Below, piece by piece: positions 23,813 through 36,224 of a DNA stretch of 64,000 nucleotides; positions within the stretch are counted from its first letter, which is position 1, and every line of letters begins with the position of its first letter. Below the pieces are notes generated by a model, which saw only the letters and a program-made list of their open reading frames with translations, was not told the origin of the DNA and made no database searches. This DNA is from Anarhynchus alexandrinus. Its lineage: Eukaryota > Chordata > Aves > Charadriiformes > Charadriidae. The stretch covers positions 1 through 64,000 of the forward strand of contig VUYV01000804.1 of the NCBI GenBank assembly GCA_008711295.1, in the 5' to 3' direction. A program made the position numbers and the translations under genes.

Positions 23813-26800
23813 TTATTATTTGACTGAAAGAGACATGGGACAGAGTGGTCTCAGCAGATGACAGGACATGATTTTCAGAGTGTTTACCCTTTATTTTACA
23901 TCAGTACTCCTTTTGGCTTATCCAGTAATGATATACAACTTAAACGGGGAACAAGATATGAGACTGGAATTATGAAAAATTATAGTTGTGAGGTTCAGTT
24001 TGCTACCATTTTAATGCATAGTGACATCCTTGGTTAGGAATTGTGTTAATAAATAATGACAGTTCTTATTTGGAATTGAGAAGAATTTCTAATTGAGACT
24101 GGTTTTACTAATTCTTTAAAAAGTGGGAATAAACTCCTCTGGTTCATTTACAGAATCCCAGCAGATTTCCATTTGGCCTGGAGAGTTTTCTCTGTCCCCA
24201 TTTTCAGGCTTCATTGTGTTATCTGTACTCACTTCTTTATCTTGTATGGCAGCTTTTTCATTATTAAGCAGGGTCTGTGAGGGATATACTAGATTAGAAC
24301 AGTTTTGTCATCTTATGGCACAAGACAATGCAAAGTATCTCCTTAGATTTCTGATATACTGATAAAGCAGGAGATTTATTGATATGAACTGTATCTAACA
24401 CATCTAATCTGTAGTAGTCTGCGGAAATGTATTTACAGAGCTACTGTGGATTTTTTCAAAAACAAACAAACAATTTGCCTCTTTTAAGGATTTGTTCAGA
24501 AGGATGTAAAACAGCCAAAGATGCTGAGCAGTCGGCAGAGACTGAGAATTGCATAAATAAGAAGTCTGGGTTAGCAAAGTTGTTTCTTCCCATAGCAATA
24601 TTTCCTAGGACTCTTATTTCTTAGGACTTAGAATTCATCAGGCTGATGGTACGTAATGCAGCTGAAAGAAATATCTTTTGTTTTGTTTTAAGTTGCCAAT
24701 GTAACCATAGTTTTTAAAAAAACAAACAACAGTGTTGTGGGGGGGAGGCCACTGGTTGACGTGTTATGGCAGAATAATTAAGTTAGGTAAGGATGTTAAA
24801 AAGAAATTGAATTGTGGTAAGACAATAATAACTACTGTGGGTGTCTGGACTGTAAAATTTTCAGCTGTAATAGATCAACAATAAGTTCTGTAAAATTTAC
24901 CTTTCTGTAGCCACTTACACATCTGTAGGAACAGGCATTTACACAGCTGATAAACACCCATCCAGGAGGTTGATTCTGAAGCAAATATATATGCAATTGC
25001 TTTTGTCACAGAAGCTGTTGCAGAAGCAGAAAGAAATTAAGCAGCCCAGAAACTGCTAAGAGTGACTTTAGTGTGTTGAAAACAAAAAGTAAGTTATGAG
25101 GGGAAAAACCAGAATCATTTGAGAAAAGTGCTTTGCTTTTTGGAGGGCCTCATTTTCTTGCACAGACTTCTGCTTTCTGCATCTCCTACCTTCTCCCTCT
25201 GCTGATGTTCAGGATACTTTCACCTTTTACGTTAACGCGCGCAGAACGGGGCTCCATGTGCTAGCATAGCTTTCAGAAGCGTTCTTTGAATGTAGAGAAA
25301 TACCTGTAGGCAATTCCGCCAATACAGCTTTTATTTTAATTTTCTTGACAGAAAAAGACCAAGCAATGAAAACTGCGGTGATTACACTTTAATATTAAAA
25401 AAAAAAAAGATAAGTTTTAAATGTCTAAGAACAAATGCTCAAGGGAAAATAAAACAAAAACCTTTCCACCTTCACCCTAAGACATCAGTCTTCAGAGTGT
25501 ATAACCTGCCAGACTCTGTACGTTCACTGTCAGGTACTTTGTACAAACTACCTTTTTTAGTTCAGGGTGTTTTTCCCACAAGGGAATCTTTCCATGCTCC
25601 AAGTTAATTATGTTTCTCTCCTCTCCAGTTTCTTTACTACCTAGAAATTTAAGCTAATGTAGTCTATTTTAGGTTTTTAAAAGTGCTCAGTGCTATGATA
25701 TCTATGTACTAATCTTAAAAGATTATAAAAATCTCAATACAGGGAAGTAAGAGGACAGTTAGGGATCATCCTAGTTCCCACAGAACATAATATCTTTAGG
25801 CTGGCTTAAAGAGTTGTCCTGAAGTAGTACTGCATTATGCTATGCAGAATGTGTACATTTTAATGAGGTGAGTTAATCCCTATATTCTAGGAAAAGACCT
25901 TGATAGCATTATCTGTCATTACTTACGATACTGTATGTATTAGAGTGCACAGAGCTATTCTTGGACTGCCAGATCGGTTAAAGAAAAACAACCTTTTACA
26001 GGGAATGAAAATTTAGTTACTTACAGGCTACTAATCAGACAATTCAGTGAGTATCAGAACCAAGAAACGACTGCTGCGTGTGCTGTGAGCACCCAAGAAG
26101 AGCGAGGGGGGCACGGGTACAGTACTGAGGAATAACTCACTGGCTTTTGCAAGTTGCAGGGGCTCGGCAGCGCTCAGCTTCAATTTGGGTCGATATTAGC
26201 AGTGACAGCTAAGTAACAGAAAGAGGGGCACGTACTTCACTAAGATAACGCCAAAGGCTGAGGTTTTGTAATGAATCCCTTGCCCCATGATTTCCATCAT
26301 CCTTGTCCACAGCTGGAAGTCTTCAAAGCCTGTTAGCAAACAGCAACAAGTATTCCACTGACACCTAAGATGGGGAAAATAAAACACCAGCAGTGCTAAA
26401 TGTCACGCTTGGAAATGACAATCATACTTGTTCAGCAGCCCTTTACCAGTTGAAGATTAAAAAATCATGTGGGTCCTCCTTGCTGATGGGATGCATCGCC
26501 AGTCAGAGAAATGGGAAGCGCTCTCAGATCAGAAAGAGCTGAGCCAGCTGAATGCCTTGGAAGGAGCTCTGTGCCAGTGTGCCGTTACCTAATAACTTGG
26601 TTGTTCAAGCTCTGATACAGAGTCAGAGAGCACAAGAGAGCCTCTTGTAGCCTGACATTTAGACACCTGGAACTGAAAGTCAGCTAAAATAACTGGATTT
26701 TTTTTTTTTTAATATTAGTAGTCCAGTGTTTATGTGAGCTGTGAGACATAAAGGGGAGCAAAGTGAAGTTACATGTGGCTGTAAAGCCAGAGTGAAGAAC

Positions 26801-26902
26801 TGGGGTCGAATAAGCAAGCAGGAGCCTCTCTAATGTAAAGTGTGAGCAGTGAGGGCTCCATAGCCCAGCGGTGAGGAGACACCATTACCAGAAGCAGAGA
26901 AC

Positions 26903-26978
26903 AATCACGGAATCACGGAATTTTTAGAGTTGGAAGGGATCTCTAGAGATCATCTAGTCCAACTCAGGCTACTACTGC
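26903..26978 (-). mobile_element. CR1 LINE, truncated 3' end
   Basis: In minus orientation this is the terminal 75 bp or so of CR1. The tandem 3' terminal repeats 'aatcacgga' appear twice, followed by 'gagttggaagggatctctagag' and 'atcatctagtccaact', the standard CR1 tail. It is strongly 5'-truncated and noncoding. The right edge, near the internal end of the element, is uncertain by about 15 bp. Confidence 0.88.
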
Positions 26979-29740
26979 ATGGAAGATGATGGAAACGCAC
27001 ACAAGTCACTGAGGGCCAAATGCACCGCAGTGCCTTTTTGTCCCCGCTTTCCAAGAGAACACTGGAGCAACCCGAGAGGCAACTGGTGTGGTGATTGCAA
27101 AGGGGAGTGATGCTGCTCTGCAGGAGGAGGCTTCTGAAGCCCGGGGAAATCCTTTCAGCGGCTCGGGATGCTTGTGGTTTGGTGTGTGGGTTCCTGACTC
27201 ACCTATAAGTTCTTACAAAGATTGGCAGTAATTTTATTGGCAGAGGCTCACCAGGTAAAGGAGAATAAATGCTGCTCAAAGGTAGTCAAAGATGGTGCTC
27301 ATGCCAGTAAGGGCTCCTTAAAAAGCAGTAAGAGTTTCCTGAAACCTTCTCCAGCATGGAGGCAGGAAAATCAGTTGTCCAGCTGAAAAAAGGTTAAAAA
27401 TAACGTGAAGACAGCGACTTGATTGGTTTAACATTCAGTCCTGTCTTAATGAATATCTAAAATACTTTCTTCCACCTTTAGACTGTAGAGAGATACTCTT
27501 CCTATAATTACAGGGCTATTATGAAAATTGGAAAGAAAAAAAAAAAGGCTACAAAAGATAAGTAAGTAGGTTAATTCCAGGAAAGTTCAGAGACGTGGAA
27601 GCACATAGCTGTTGTACTTCTGAAAAGGTACCAGCACTGTGTCTAAATGTCTGCTTCTGACAGACAGCTTCCCCAAAATGAATTTTGGAAGTGAGTTAAA
27701 ACATGAACATTTTGTCTCAGCTATTGCGTTGCAGAGCACTAACACTCTGAAACAACATGTAGGAGGGGAATAAAAGGGAGACAAAGCGACAGATCACTAG
27801 AGAATTTGCCTGACCTCCTTCCTTCCCTTTCTTTTCTAATATTTTTATCTCGGACCACGAAGTGTAAACTTCTAATAACTTATTAATGCAAATATATGTG
27901 TCTGTTAATATATTATTAGATATAGATATTGTGTGTGTATAAAGAATACAGTATAGAAATGAACCTTCATGCTTGTAATATTTCTAAAAGCTTGAGCTGA
28001 ACTTACCATGCAGATTCAGAAAATTGAACAGAATTATTTCACATAAAGAGACATCTTCAGGATTAACCCCATCTGCTACTGCAATGTAATATCACTCTGC
28101 CATTTTTCAGTGCATATTTTGAGCTCATAACATCTTTTTGCTGCTAAACGAATCTTAGGAACACTTCCTTGGTGCTGCAGTTATTAAAGGTGAGCTATTT
28201 ATCTTGTTGTTTCACGGTAAATGTTAACTGCTCTAAGACAGCACTTGCAGCTAAAAGAAGTGATCCCTCCTGCACTTACCAACCTCCTCTTCCTGTCCCC
28301 ATGCTGTGATGAATGGGTGTGAGAACAATCTAAGATAAACATAACCAAGAGTGAAAAATGCCCCTAGTTTTCACCTGGATCAGTTTCATGATGTGTTTCA
28401 TCCTGTGGCTACATGAAAACTTTGGCTGGGACAAATAAAAGGGCTGTATCAGAATAGAAACGAGCGGGTGGAGAAGCACGTGGCTGCTTCTCTTAGCACC
28501 AGCGCCAAGCTATATTAGTTTAAACTGTGATGTTAGAACTACAGTATGCTTCCCTCCAGTATCTGTGGTATGTATACAATGAAAAGAGAAAAACAAGTTC
28601 CATAATCGCTACTTGGATAAACCAAAAGGTTTCTGTTAACTTCACTTAAACTATGGCTGTTTAAGACTTTGGAAGATCCATGCCATGGGCCGCCGTACCC
28701 CTTCTCAGCCTGATCTAGTTCTTTAAGCTTATGGAAAGTCCCCCATTACAGTCAGCTGGAGCAGGCCCTTCAAGGTGCAAATGAATCTTTGGTTTACATT
28801 AACAGAGTCACACCAGGAGCGAACATAGCCCTATTCCAATCAGTGATCTACTTTTTTACAGTGATTGCAATTAATAAGGTACGTTATTTTCAGATCATTC
28901 TCAATGGATGTAAGAGCTTGACATTAGCTACTCGCTGTATCCCAAGACCAGCTTAAAAACATCGTGAAACCTCATCATAGTACATTTGAAATTGAGTAGA
29001 AAATTTCAGTACTTGTAATACTTTTTCCTTTAACATCTTGAAGTAATAAAATTAATTTTCATAGCATAACTTGGGATGTTTCACTGTGTGACACTGACAG
29101 TACTCTAGAATTCTCTACTGATGTTTTTTTGTGCACTTCATTCTTCATTTTCCATGGTCCTTGTGGAGTAATTTAAATATATGCAAAATGAATGTAAAAA
29201 AATTAAATCAAAATTGTGGCCTCTCTCACTAAGGTTTTGCAAGTGCTAATAATAAAACAGGGTGCAAGGCAAGTGGAGAATCTAGCCTTCAGGCATGAAT
29301 CTGATTTCACCTTATTCTTGTCCAGTTCTTTGTTTTGATGTTATTCCTAATTTTTATCAGTATTCTTAATAATTAAAAAATATGCAACAAACTACACTAT
29401 TCAAAAATTGTTGTGAAACTCATCAGCTAATACAAATTTTAATCTGGAGTGTTGAGAATGATGGTGAGAAGCAAGACAGGATGGAGTGGGGGTAGGGAAC
29501 TTGGAATAATTTAAAGAAATTGAAGGAGAAGGCGAGAAGCTCATTTTATTCTCATCGAGCAATTAAGGCAGGAGTCTGTCTTTATCCGTTGTAGCAGACA
29601 GAGGAAAGTAAAGAGAGGAGGGGGTCATGAACTGGGTGTTTCTTTGTGAGCATACAAGTTGTGATAAGAAAGATGAATAGAGCAAAAGAGAGTAGTTACT
29701 GTCAGTATCCACAATAAAAAAATGTCTTAGCGGGTTGGCA

Positions 29741-29855
29741 ATCAGCTCGTCAGAGATTCTGTAGCCCTCGTATTAGCCAGGTGGCCAGTTCCCCACTTAG
29801 CCTGCCAAGTGAGTTGATCATCAGCTCGGAGCCAGACAGAGTGCCAGGTGGCCAG
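29741..29855. repeat. Diverged direct repeat carrying CAGGTG E-boxes
   Basis: 'atcagctcg' occurs at 29,741 and 29,820, and 'gccaggtggccag' at 29,776 and 29,843, in the same order, suggesting an old tandem duplication of about 70-80 bp. Each 13-mer contains the E-box CAGGTG used by ZEB and Snail-type repressors. A partial third resemblance ('cggagcca') appears near 29,893. Function is unknown; candidate regulatory DNA. Confidence 0.5.
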
Positions 29856-30120
29856 ATCCATCACTCAGCATCCAATTAACAATGCCACTGGTTCGGAGCC
29901 AAGTGGAAAGGCAGCTATGAAACAGGGAGAGGGAGCATCGCTGTGCCACCAGCTCAGTCCCTGCGTCAGGTCCAGCTGCCTTTAATTCTTCTAGAACGCT
30001 TGATTTTTTTGAGTCTTTGCTTTGAGTTGTTTTGGTCGGTTGGTTGGGTTTGGGTTTTGGTTTTTTAAGCCATAAAACTGTCTAAATCTTTTGGATGTCT
30101 CCGGTATTGTTTGTTCACAG

Positions 30121-30158
30121 CACTTCCTCAGTGCCTAAGAGCAGAACTGTGCCACACT
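30121..30158 (+). other. Possible 38-nt exon between strong splice-like sites
   Basis: A pyrimidine-leaning stretch ending in 'tttgttcacag' is followed after 38 bases by 'cactgtaagt', close to the vertebrate acceptor and donor consensus. A branch-like 'tgtctaaat' lies about 40 bases upstream of the acceptor. There is no protein homology, and such pairs occur by chance in long noncoding DNA. Confidence 0.2.
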
Positions 30159-31810
30159 GTAAGTGATTGGTCTGTCCATACTAGAAAGAAACCACCCAAG
30201 TCATTTAACTTCTGAACTGCCTTTGAGTACGAGCCCAATACAGGGGATGTTAGCCCATGTCTGGCACTGGGTGTTGTGGCACAGGTGGAGCTCACCTGAT
30301 TATACCTGAATTACTTGGCAAGAAATGATCCTCCACTCAGTCCTCATCAAGAATTTTAGATAAAAGGGCAGTTTTCGAACTCTGTTTTTCATACTGTTCC
30401 AACATTTAATAAAGGCAATTGTCCTTTAAAGGCCTTTTCACGTCAGTGGATTTTGTAAAATGCTTTTTATTACATACACATTACTTAGGGCCTCTACGTT
30501 TCCCACTCTTTAATCTGTCACAAGTTTTCCATAGGTTTAAATGGAAGTATGAAATTCAGTGTTGGTTGTGATTATGTGGGTATAATCATGCATTTCCTAA
30601 GAAAGCCTTGGAAGACAATTAGGATTTGGGAGATGGGGTGGTCCAGTGAAGCTGATAGTTCAGATGATCCTATGTTTGTTGGGATAGTTGTGGTCCACAT
30701 TGGTGACTGCCTGGAGGTCCCTACATGAAGCGCACGGGGTCGTTTCTGAAGCCTTACCAGTCTGCCATGGGACCGAAGCCAAAAACTAAAAATGTTTGAA
30801 GTCTTTTCCACTCCCTAGAGATCAGGTTGATATATGTAAGTAGAGAAAAATTGTCAGTTTTATACACATATTGTGAATAAATAGAGGTCTTCAATTTGTA
30901 GTATCTTGCATAAGCACTAAGGTATTAAAAATTCAGCGCTCTCTAGGCCTCTCTCATAGTCTGAAAATAGCATTCCACCTTTAGGCTGGCAGTTAGGGCA
31001 AGATAAACACTTTTGAATGAAGCAAACTGACTGGCCAAAAGTGAGATAATCGTTTATAGAATAGAGCTATATATAGCCTGAAGGATACAGCAGTTCGAAC
31101 TACAGTCTCCAGTGACTCACGGTCAACTCGGGGAAGGTGCTCTCAGGGGAGAGACTTGTCCAACCTCTCAGAGCTGCCGCTGCAGTTAACACAAATGAAA
31201 AACTCCGATGGAGAACGAGTGTCAGGGTTTTGTGGTTCTACCTAGGCAGCTACAAACAGTAACATTTAAAACTCAGTTCCACAGGCCGGGTATCAGATTT
31301 GTGACTGCTTCGTTGTGTATTAGTACAAGGATATGCATATAAGAACAATTAGCTACATCAAACAGAGATTGTTTAACGAGAGATGGTGGTTATCTCACCT
31401 GACAGATGAAATACAAAACGTCAGTGCTCATTTCAGGTTCTCAAATACTTGATTCGGTTAAATCATGTAAAACTGCCCTGTATTAGATTTCTCAGTGGTA
31501 AGGCAGGAATAGCAGTTTTTGATCCATAACTCCTTAAAATCAGTGAAATATGCTGGCATTTTTGGATGAAGGAGTAAGTAACTGATGTATTATAATCCTG
31601 AGTTGACTCAGAGTAGCCCTGGGACCTTGTGTCAGCCTCTCGCTAGTTTCCATAGATGCAAAATGGAGCTAACAATGCTTAATTATCCACTTTATCTACT
31701 AAACAGGGTTAAGGCTGGGGACGTTATGACCATTTAATTACTCTTCATAATGAGCTCTGAAAATAAGTGACTAAGAACGGGTGTTGTTGGAGTAAATGGC
31801 ATAGCTGCTG

Positions 31811-32440
31811 GATAAACTTTGTGCGGGGATGGTGGAAAGGCCGAGCGCGTCCAGGGGTTTGCGCAGCAGATGCAGATGATGCAGCGTGTGGCCGCGGGCT
31901 CTGCAGTCCCAGCTCCGCACACCCGGTGCCTGCGCGCAGTGCTGGGCTGTCTCTGGTGGATTCCAGTGCTTCCTCGCCTCTTACGAAAGGGTGCAGTCTA
32001 GCGATTGCTCAGCGTGATGCCAAGTGCCTTGCATCATCCGCTCTCCTCCCCCTCTCTCCACCACAGCTGTGATAGTGACAATTACGCTGGGAGGAGCGTG
32101 TCTATCTGTGGCGTTTCGACCCGTTTGATCCCTCTCCGACAATCACATGGAGGTGGGGTTTCTGTCTTGCTTACGTGTCTGTATTTCTAAACAAGCCTCT
32201 CCTTCTGTTGCTGCTCCGCAGTCAGCGCACCGCCAGCCCGACCCTGCGCCGTGCCGCGTACAGCACAGTCTCTGCATCAGACGACAACAACTTGTGGCTC
32301 GCGAACTGCGTGGAGCTTTTCACAGCCGCCGCCTGCACGCATCGAACGCCCAGACGCGCTGCTCGCCTCCACAGCACCTGCTGCGCTCTCCCCCACCCCG
32401 CGACTGACCGGCCCTTCGGCTGGACGCAAGGAGGAGGGAG
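31811..32440. other. GC-rich, CpG-bearing islet with an acceptor-like site
   Basis: Two CpG-dense stretches (about 31,820-31,965 and 32,200-32,440) are joined by less GC-rich sequence. A good splice-acceptor arrangement ends at 32,221: 'ttctaaac' as a possible branch point near 32,186, a pyrimidine tract, then 'ccgcag'. Another acceptor-like 'ccaccacag' ends at 32,066. Frames up to 108 codons are open in all three forward frames at once, which indicates stop-poor composition and not coding. It could be a small promoter, a noncoding-RNA exon or an enhancer. Confidence 0.35.
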
Positions 32441-35400
32441 ATGTTCTTTCCATGCAAGAGAACTTGGAGAGAGAAGAGGCTTTGTTAGGTCAAGTTTTTA
32501 ATTATCAGTGGCAGGACACAGACTCCCAATAGAGGGCATGATAATTACCGAACTGACGCTGCTTGCCTCCGTCACCAAATACACTGAGCCCCAACACATG
32601 CATCAGTTCTGCCTTTTACTAGTACATGTTTACGCAGCTACTCCAGCAAACCTCAGGATATCCATAATCTCTGGCCGGCACACAATGAACAAGCAGAGCA
32701 ATTTTAGTCCCTGAAATGGATTTATTTTGAAAAGCAACTTAAAATAACAAGTTCTTGCTTATGGCTAGGTCCAGAAATGCTTTGCTATCTTTGTGAAATA
32801 TAAAGAAATGAGGACTTTGTGCCTTTTTCTTACATTTTAACATAACGGCTTTTAGAATACCGCCGTCATTTTGGACCAGAAGAATGGTGTTTTCACATCA
32901 GCTTCCTAAGGGGAGTTAATTAATGTGGTGGTATGCATGGATGAAGGCAGTGCCCAGTCCAAGAAAAACGACAAGACAGAGAAAAGAATGGTCAGCTTTA
33001 CATATTTCAAAACAAAAAGTCCCAGATAGGTCCTTCCCCAGGGAGGGTTTTTTTTTTCCATTTTAATTAATTCTTCAATCACTATTAATGTGTTTTACCG
33101 GCATCGTCAGGCAGTATTTACATTTGTTTATTTTGATATTAGAATGTTGATGAACAACATGTGAAAGAACCAAACCAAAATGAGTTCAAAGATATTATCA
33201 CTTTGTCATTAATGTAATTTGGGGCTTGTTTATCAACAATCTCACATTCTCAGATGCCAGTTGAAAACCTGCTGGAGGAACATACAATCGGAATGGACCG
33301 CCTGTCATTGAGTCTAGTCAGCTGCCATCACAGGGGATCATATAATCCTGTTCCTAAATGTCTGTGACACCATAGAATTTTGTGGGGTTTTTTTTCCCAC
33401 AAGAGGATGAGAGTCTTCTCCAAGTTAGAAGAACCTTTGTTCTCTTGTGGTTCGAAATCCATACTGCAGACAGGCCACTATCTCCTGGATACGCAATAGA
33501 GAGTATTTTGCAAGACATTTTAAGGGTAAAATTATTTGCTTAGATTGCACGTGGCTTTCACTGGCAGCGCTGCTAAATTCATGCTAATTTCAGCGCACAT
33601 TTGACAAGTTAAGCCCTATATATTTCTAAGGGTGTAGCCAGCAATTTCAGATTCCCTCGCAGCAGTGCCTGCCTTGCCCCCCTCGACAGCCGCAGCTCCA
33701 TTATCTGCCAGGCTAGACGGACCACCGCACATAATCTGATCCTAATGCGGCGAGCGCGGCTGTGCGTGCCTGGCAGCCTGCTCGTAAAGGCCCGATGGAA
33801 TACAGAAAGCCCCTGCCAGTCACCATAAACAGCGTTGCCCCAAGGACATGAAAAATTGCCTGCCTGTTTTACACCCATGTGCTTTACAGATTAGAATATG
33901 GCTTTAGGTATTTAGGTGCTTTAAGCCTGACTGTAAGATTTTTTTTTACGCCCATAATAATGAAGTGGAACTAAATGATCTATTTCCCAACATGCCACAA
34001 GGCTGATTAAATAGGAGGCTAGAAAAGGGGGTTTAGAGTCAACATAGCTTTGGGTATTCTTTTGTTTGTTTTTATTTTTTAACCGTGGGTTCGAGAAGAT
34101 TACAAAGCCTGAAATGAATGTAAATAGTTTCCAGATTAAAAAAAAAAGAAAAAAAAAGCAAAAGAGAACTTAATTTAAACCTTGCCCGGAGGAGTTGGCA
34201 GCTCAAAGCCAACACTGTGGACTCGTGTAGTAGAACTGTAAAGAGTAATTCCTCACCAAAAGCAAACGAAACTCATCTGGTTGGTTTTGCTTCACAATGT
34301 TCTTCTAGCCTAGCTGTTTGTAGCTATTACTATCATATTCAGACTAGGAATTAGGAAACTATTATTTATAATACTAATGCCTACCTAGCTCGTCTCCTCT
34401 TCACAATACTTTCTTAGCATCAAATGATTTCTGCAGCACTCCTGAAATGGCAGTGATCCTCGTAATTTCAATAGTACTTATCTGGGAAATATTAGTAAAT
34501 GTTTCCTCCCAGCACACCTGGGAATAAGCAGTCTCCCTACCCACGTATGTGTGACATACGGAGGCACGTAGCGCTTCATGTGCACAGATGCACAGCCACA
34601 GTCCCGCGGTGGCGACCTCGCAGTCCAAAGCCCTGACCTTGTCACAGTTCCTCGTCAGCGCTCCCATGTTCTCCGAGATTCCTGTTGGCGTCGCTCAGTT
34701 CTGCGCTCGGTTGCACGATCGGAGTCAATGGTGAAGTTGTGCTCCAGAAAGTTAAGTGCAGGAGAGAGAGGAAAAGAGATGAAGGTGCGTGGGAGCACAG
34801 TGGCTGCCGGAAACGTCTGTGGAGCGAGGCAGGACAGGAGGAAATCCCTCCGGGTGATTCTGAGTTATGAGGAGATTGACTTTGGCAAAAATATGACAAG
34901 TTTGGGTGGAAAAAAACCTATTATAGTTGTGGTATTTGGGGTGGGCCACAGTAGTGGACCCCGTCGTTGGAAGGGCTGTTAGAATGTGGGCTGTAAGAAC
35001 CAGGGGGTCCCTCTCCCGCAGGTGAGGGGTTGGGAAGCAGCAGCAATCGCTATTGAAGCATTTAAAATCAGAACTGTAGTATGAAGTTACTTCAGGTCCT
35101 ATAATTTGTATTTGAATGACTACACGAGTTAGGAATTTAAACACAGTAGAAGTCCCAACCCATCTGGGGGGTCCTGGATTTACTTATAGCATCAACGTTA
35201 GTTACTAAATGTAATAGCACTGATACTGTTTATTATCTGCAAGACTTCCATGGGAAGGAAGCTTAAACGTCCATATTGATAGTGGGGTGGAACGAGGCAG
35301 GAAGGGCCGCGTCGGGCGTTAGAGCGCATCAGGAGCGGAACACCAGCGCCCACACTGCGACCTCCAGACAAGCTCTTTCCATTCCTCCTAGTGCTTGGTT

Positions 35401-36202
35401 TTCCTGAAGAAACCTGGCAAAGGATCAGGCAAAGCGCAATGGAAAAGCCGTTGCATGCTGCAAGCGACAAACCCCGCAGCATTTTGCATTTATTTTTGTT
35501 GCATTTGGAGACGTGGACCGGGCAATCTAATATGTCTTTTATGTCTTATCTTGTATTGTTTCTAGCCAGATTGTTTAGTGAGCATGCCACCTTTAGGCAT
35601 TATTGACGAAAAACATTTGAAAATGGAAGCGTAACATGGAAATGGAATGCTGCTTAAGACATGTGAAAGCACAGATAATGCTTAGTGCGACTCTGGGGCT
35701 GCATTGCCAACCTGCGCGAATAGCCATGATTTACTACCTGCTGAGTGACGCTTACTGAGGATGTAGTCCACTAAAGGCATGCTGTGCTTAAATTTTCTTA
35801 ATTTAAGACTTTACATATGACCATATGGTAGAAATACAATGAAGCCGTTTGGAAATATTGGTGGAAAATAATACACCTTTACATACCCCTATTTTCTTAT
35901 TTACAGATCTGTGCAACCATAAATAACATCTAAATGTGTTTGTTTACATCCATATTGCGTCTTATATCTGTTAATTAACAGGTACAAAATATCCCTGTCT
36001 CTGCCTAGTGCATTAGGAAGTGTAGAGGGTTTTTGTGAATCACTAATTAATATAGATTTTTTATCTATTGAGAACAGGGCTGAAAGCGGACTTAGCAAAA
36101 ATGCCCTCTGGTTGGTGGTTTTACTGTTGTCCTTTTGTGAATACCATCCAAAACGGTTTCAGCTCTTACTGTACTTCGCCATCTCTGCTAAGTAGAATAG
36201 AA

Positions 36203-36224
36203 AATTATATATAAATATATAATT
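36203..36224. repeat. AT-rich palindrome
   Basis: AATTATATAT and ATATATAATT are exact inverted copies separated by two A. A further TA-rich run follows to about 36,250. It is a possible cruciform-prone or simple-repeat site with no sign of function. Confidence 0.75.

Larger units (their letters stand above)
18291..26902. other. AT-rich noncoding DNA
   Basis: About 8.6 kb without an exon, RNA gene or transposon that I can support. Homeodomain-type TAAT words, octamer-like words and AT-rich blocks are frequent between about 20.2 and 24.1 kb, a texture often seen in conserved noncoding DNA near developmental genes. That is an impression from reading, not a measurement. Simple A or T runs occur at about 25,398-25,409 and 26,699-26,711. 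Confidence 0.5.
26979..31810. other. Noncoding DNA, no gene seen
   Basis: No coding exon or RNA gene is recognised. Notable items are a short GT-rich tract at about 30,024-30,066, a duplicated block with E-box words at 29,741-29,855, and an isolated acceptor-donor pair around 30,121-30,158. Open frames are all under 80 codons. Confidence 0.5.

Noticed and set aside
33448..33466. ggttcgaaatcca resembling the B box of a tRNA gene
   Set aside because: It has one base too many for the B box, and no A box or cloverleaf can be folded upstream.
22303..34667. Shared peptide word HEALRA in minus frames at 22,303-22,506 and 34,401-34,667, suggesting a repeated element
   Set aside because: The DNA around the two places does not align beyond a few bases, so the match is chance.
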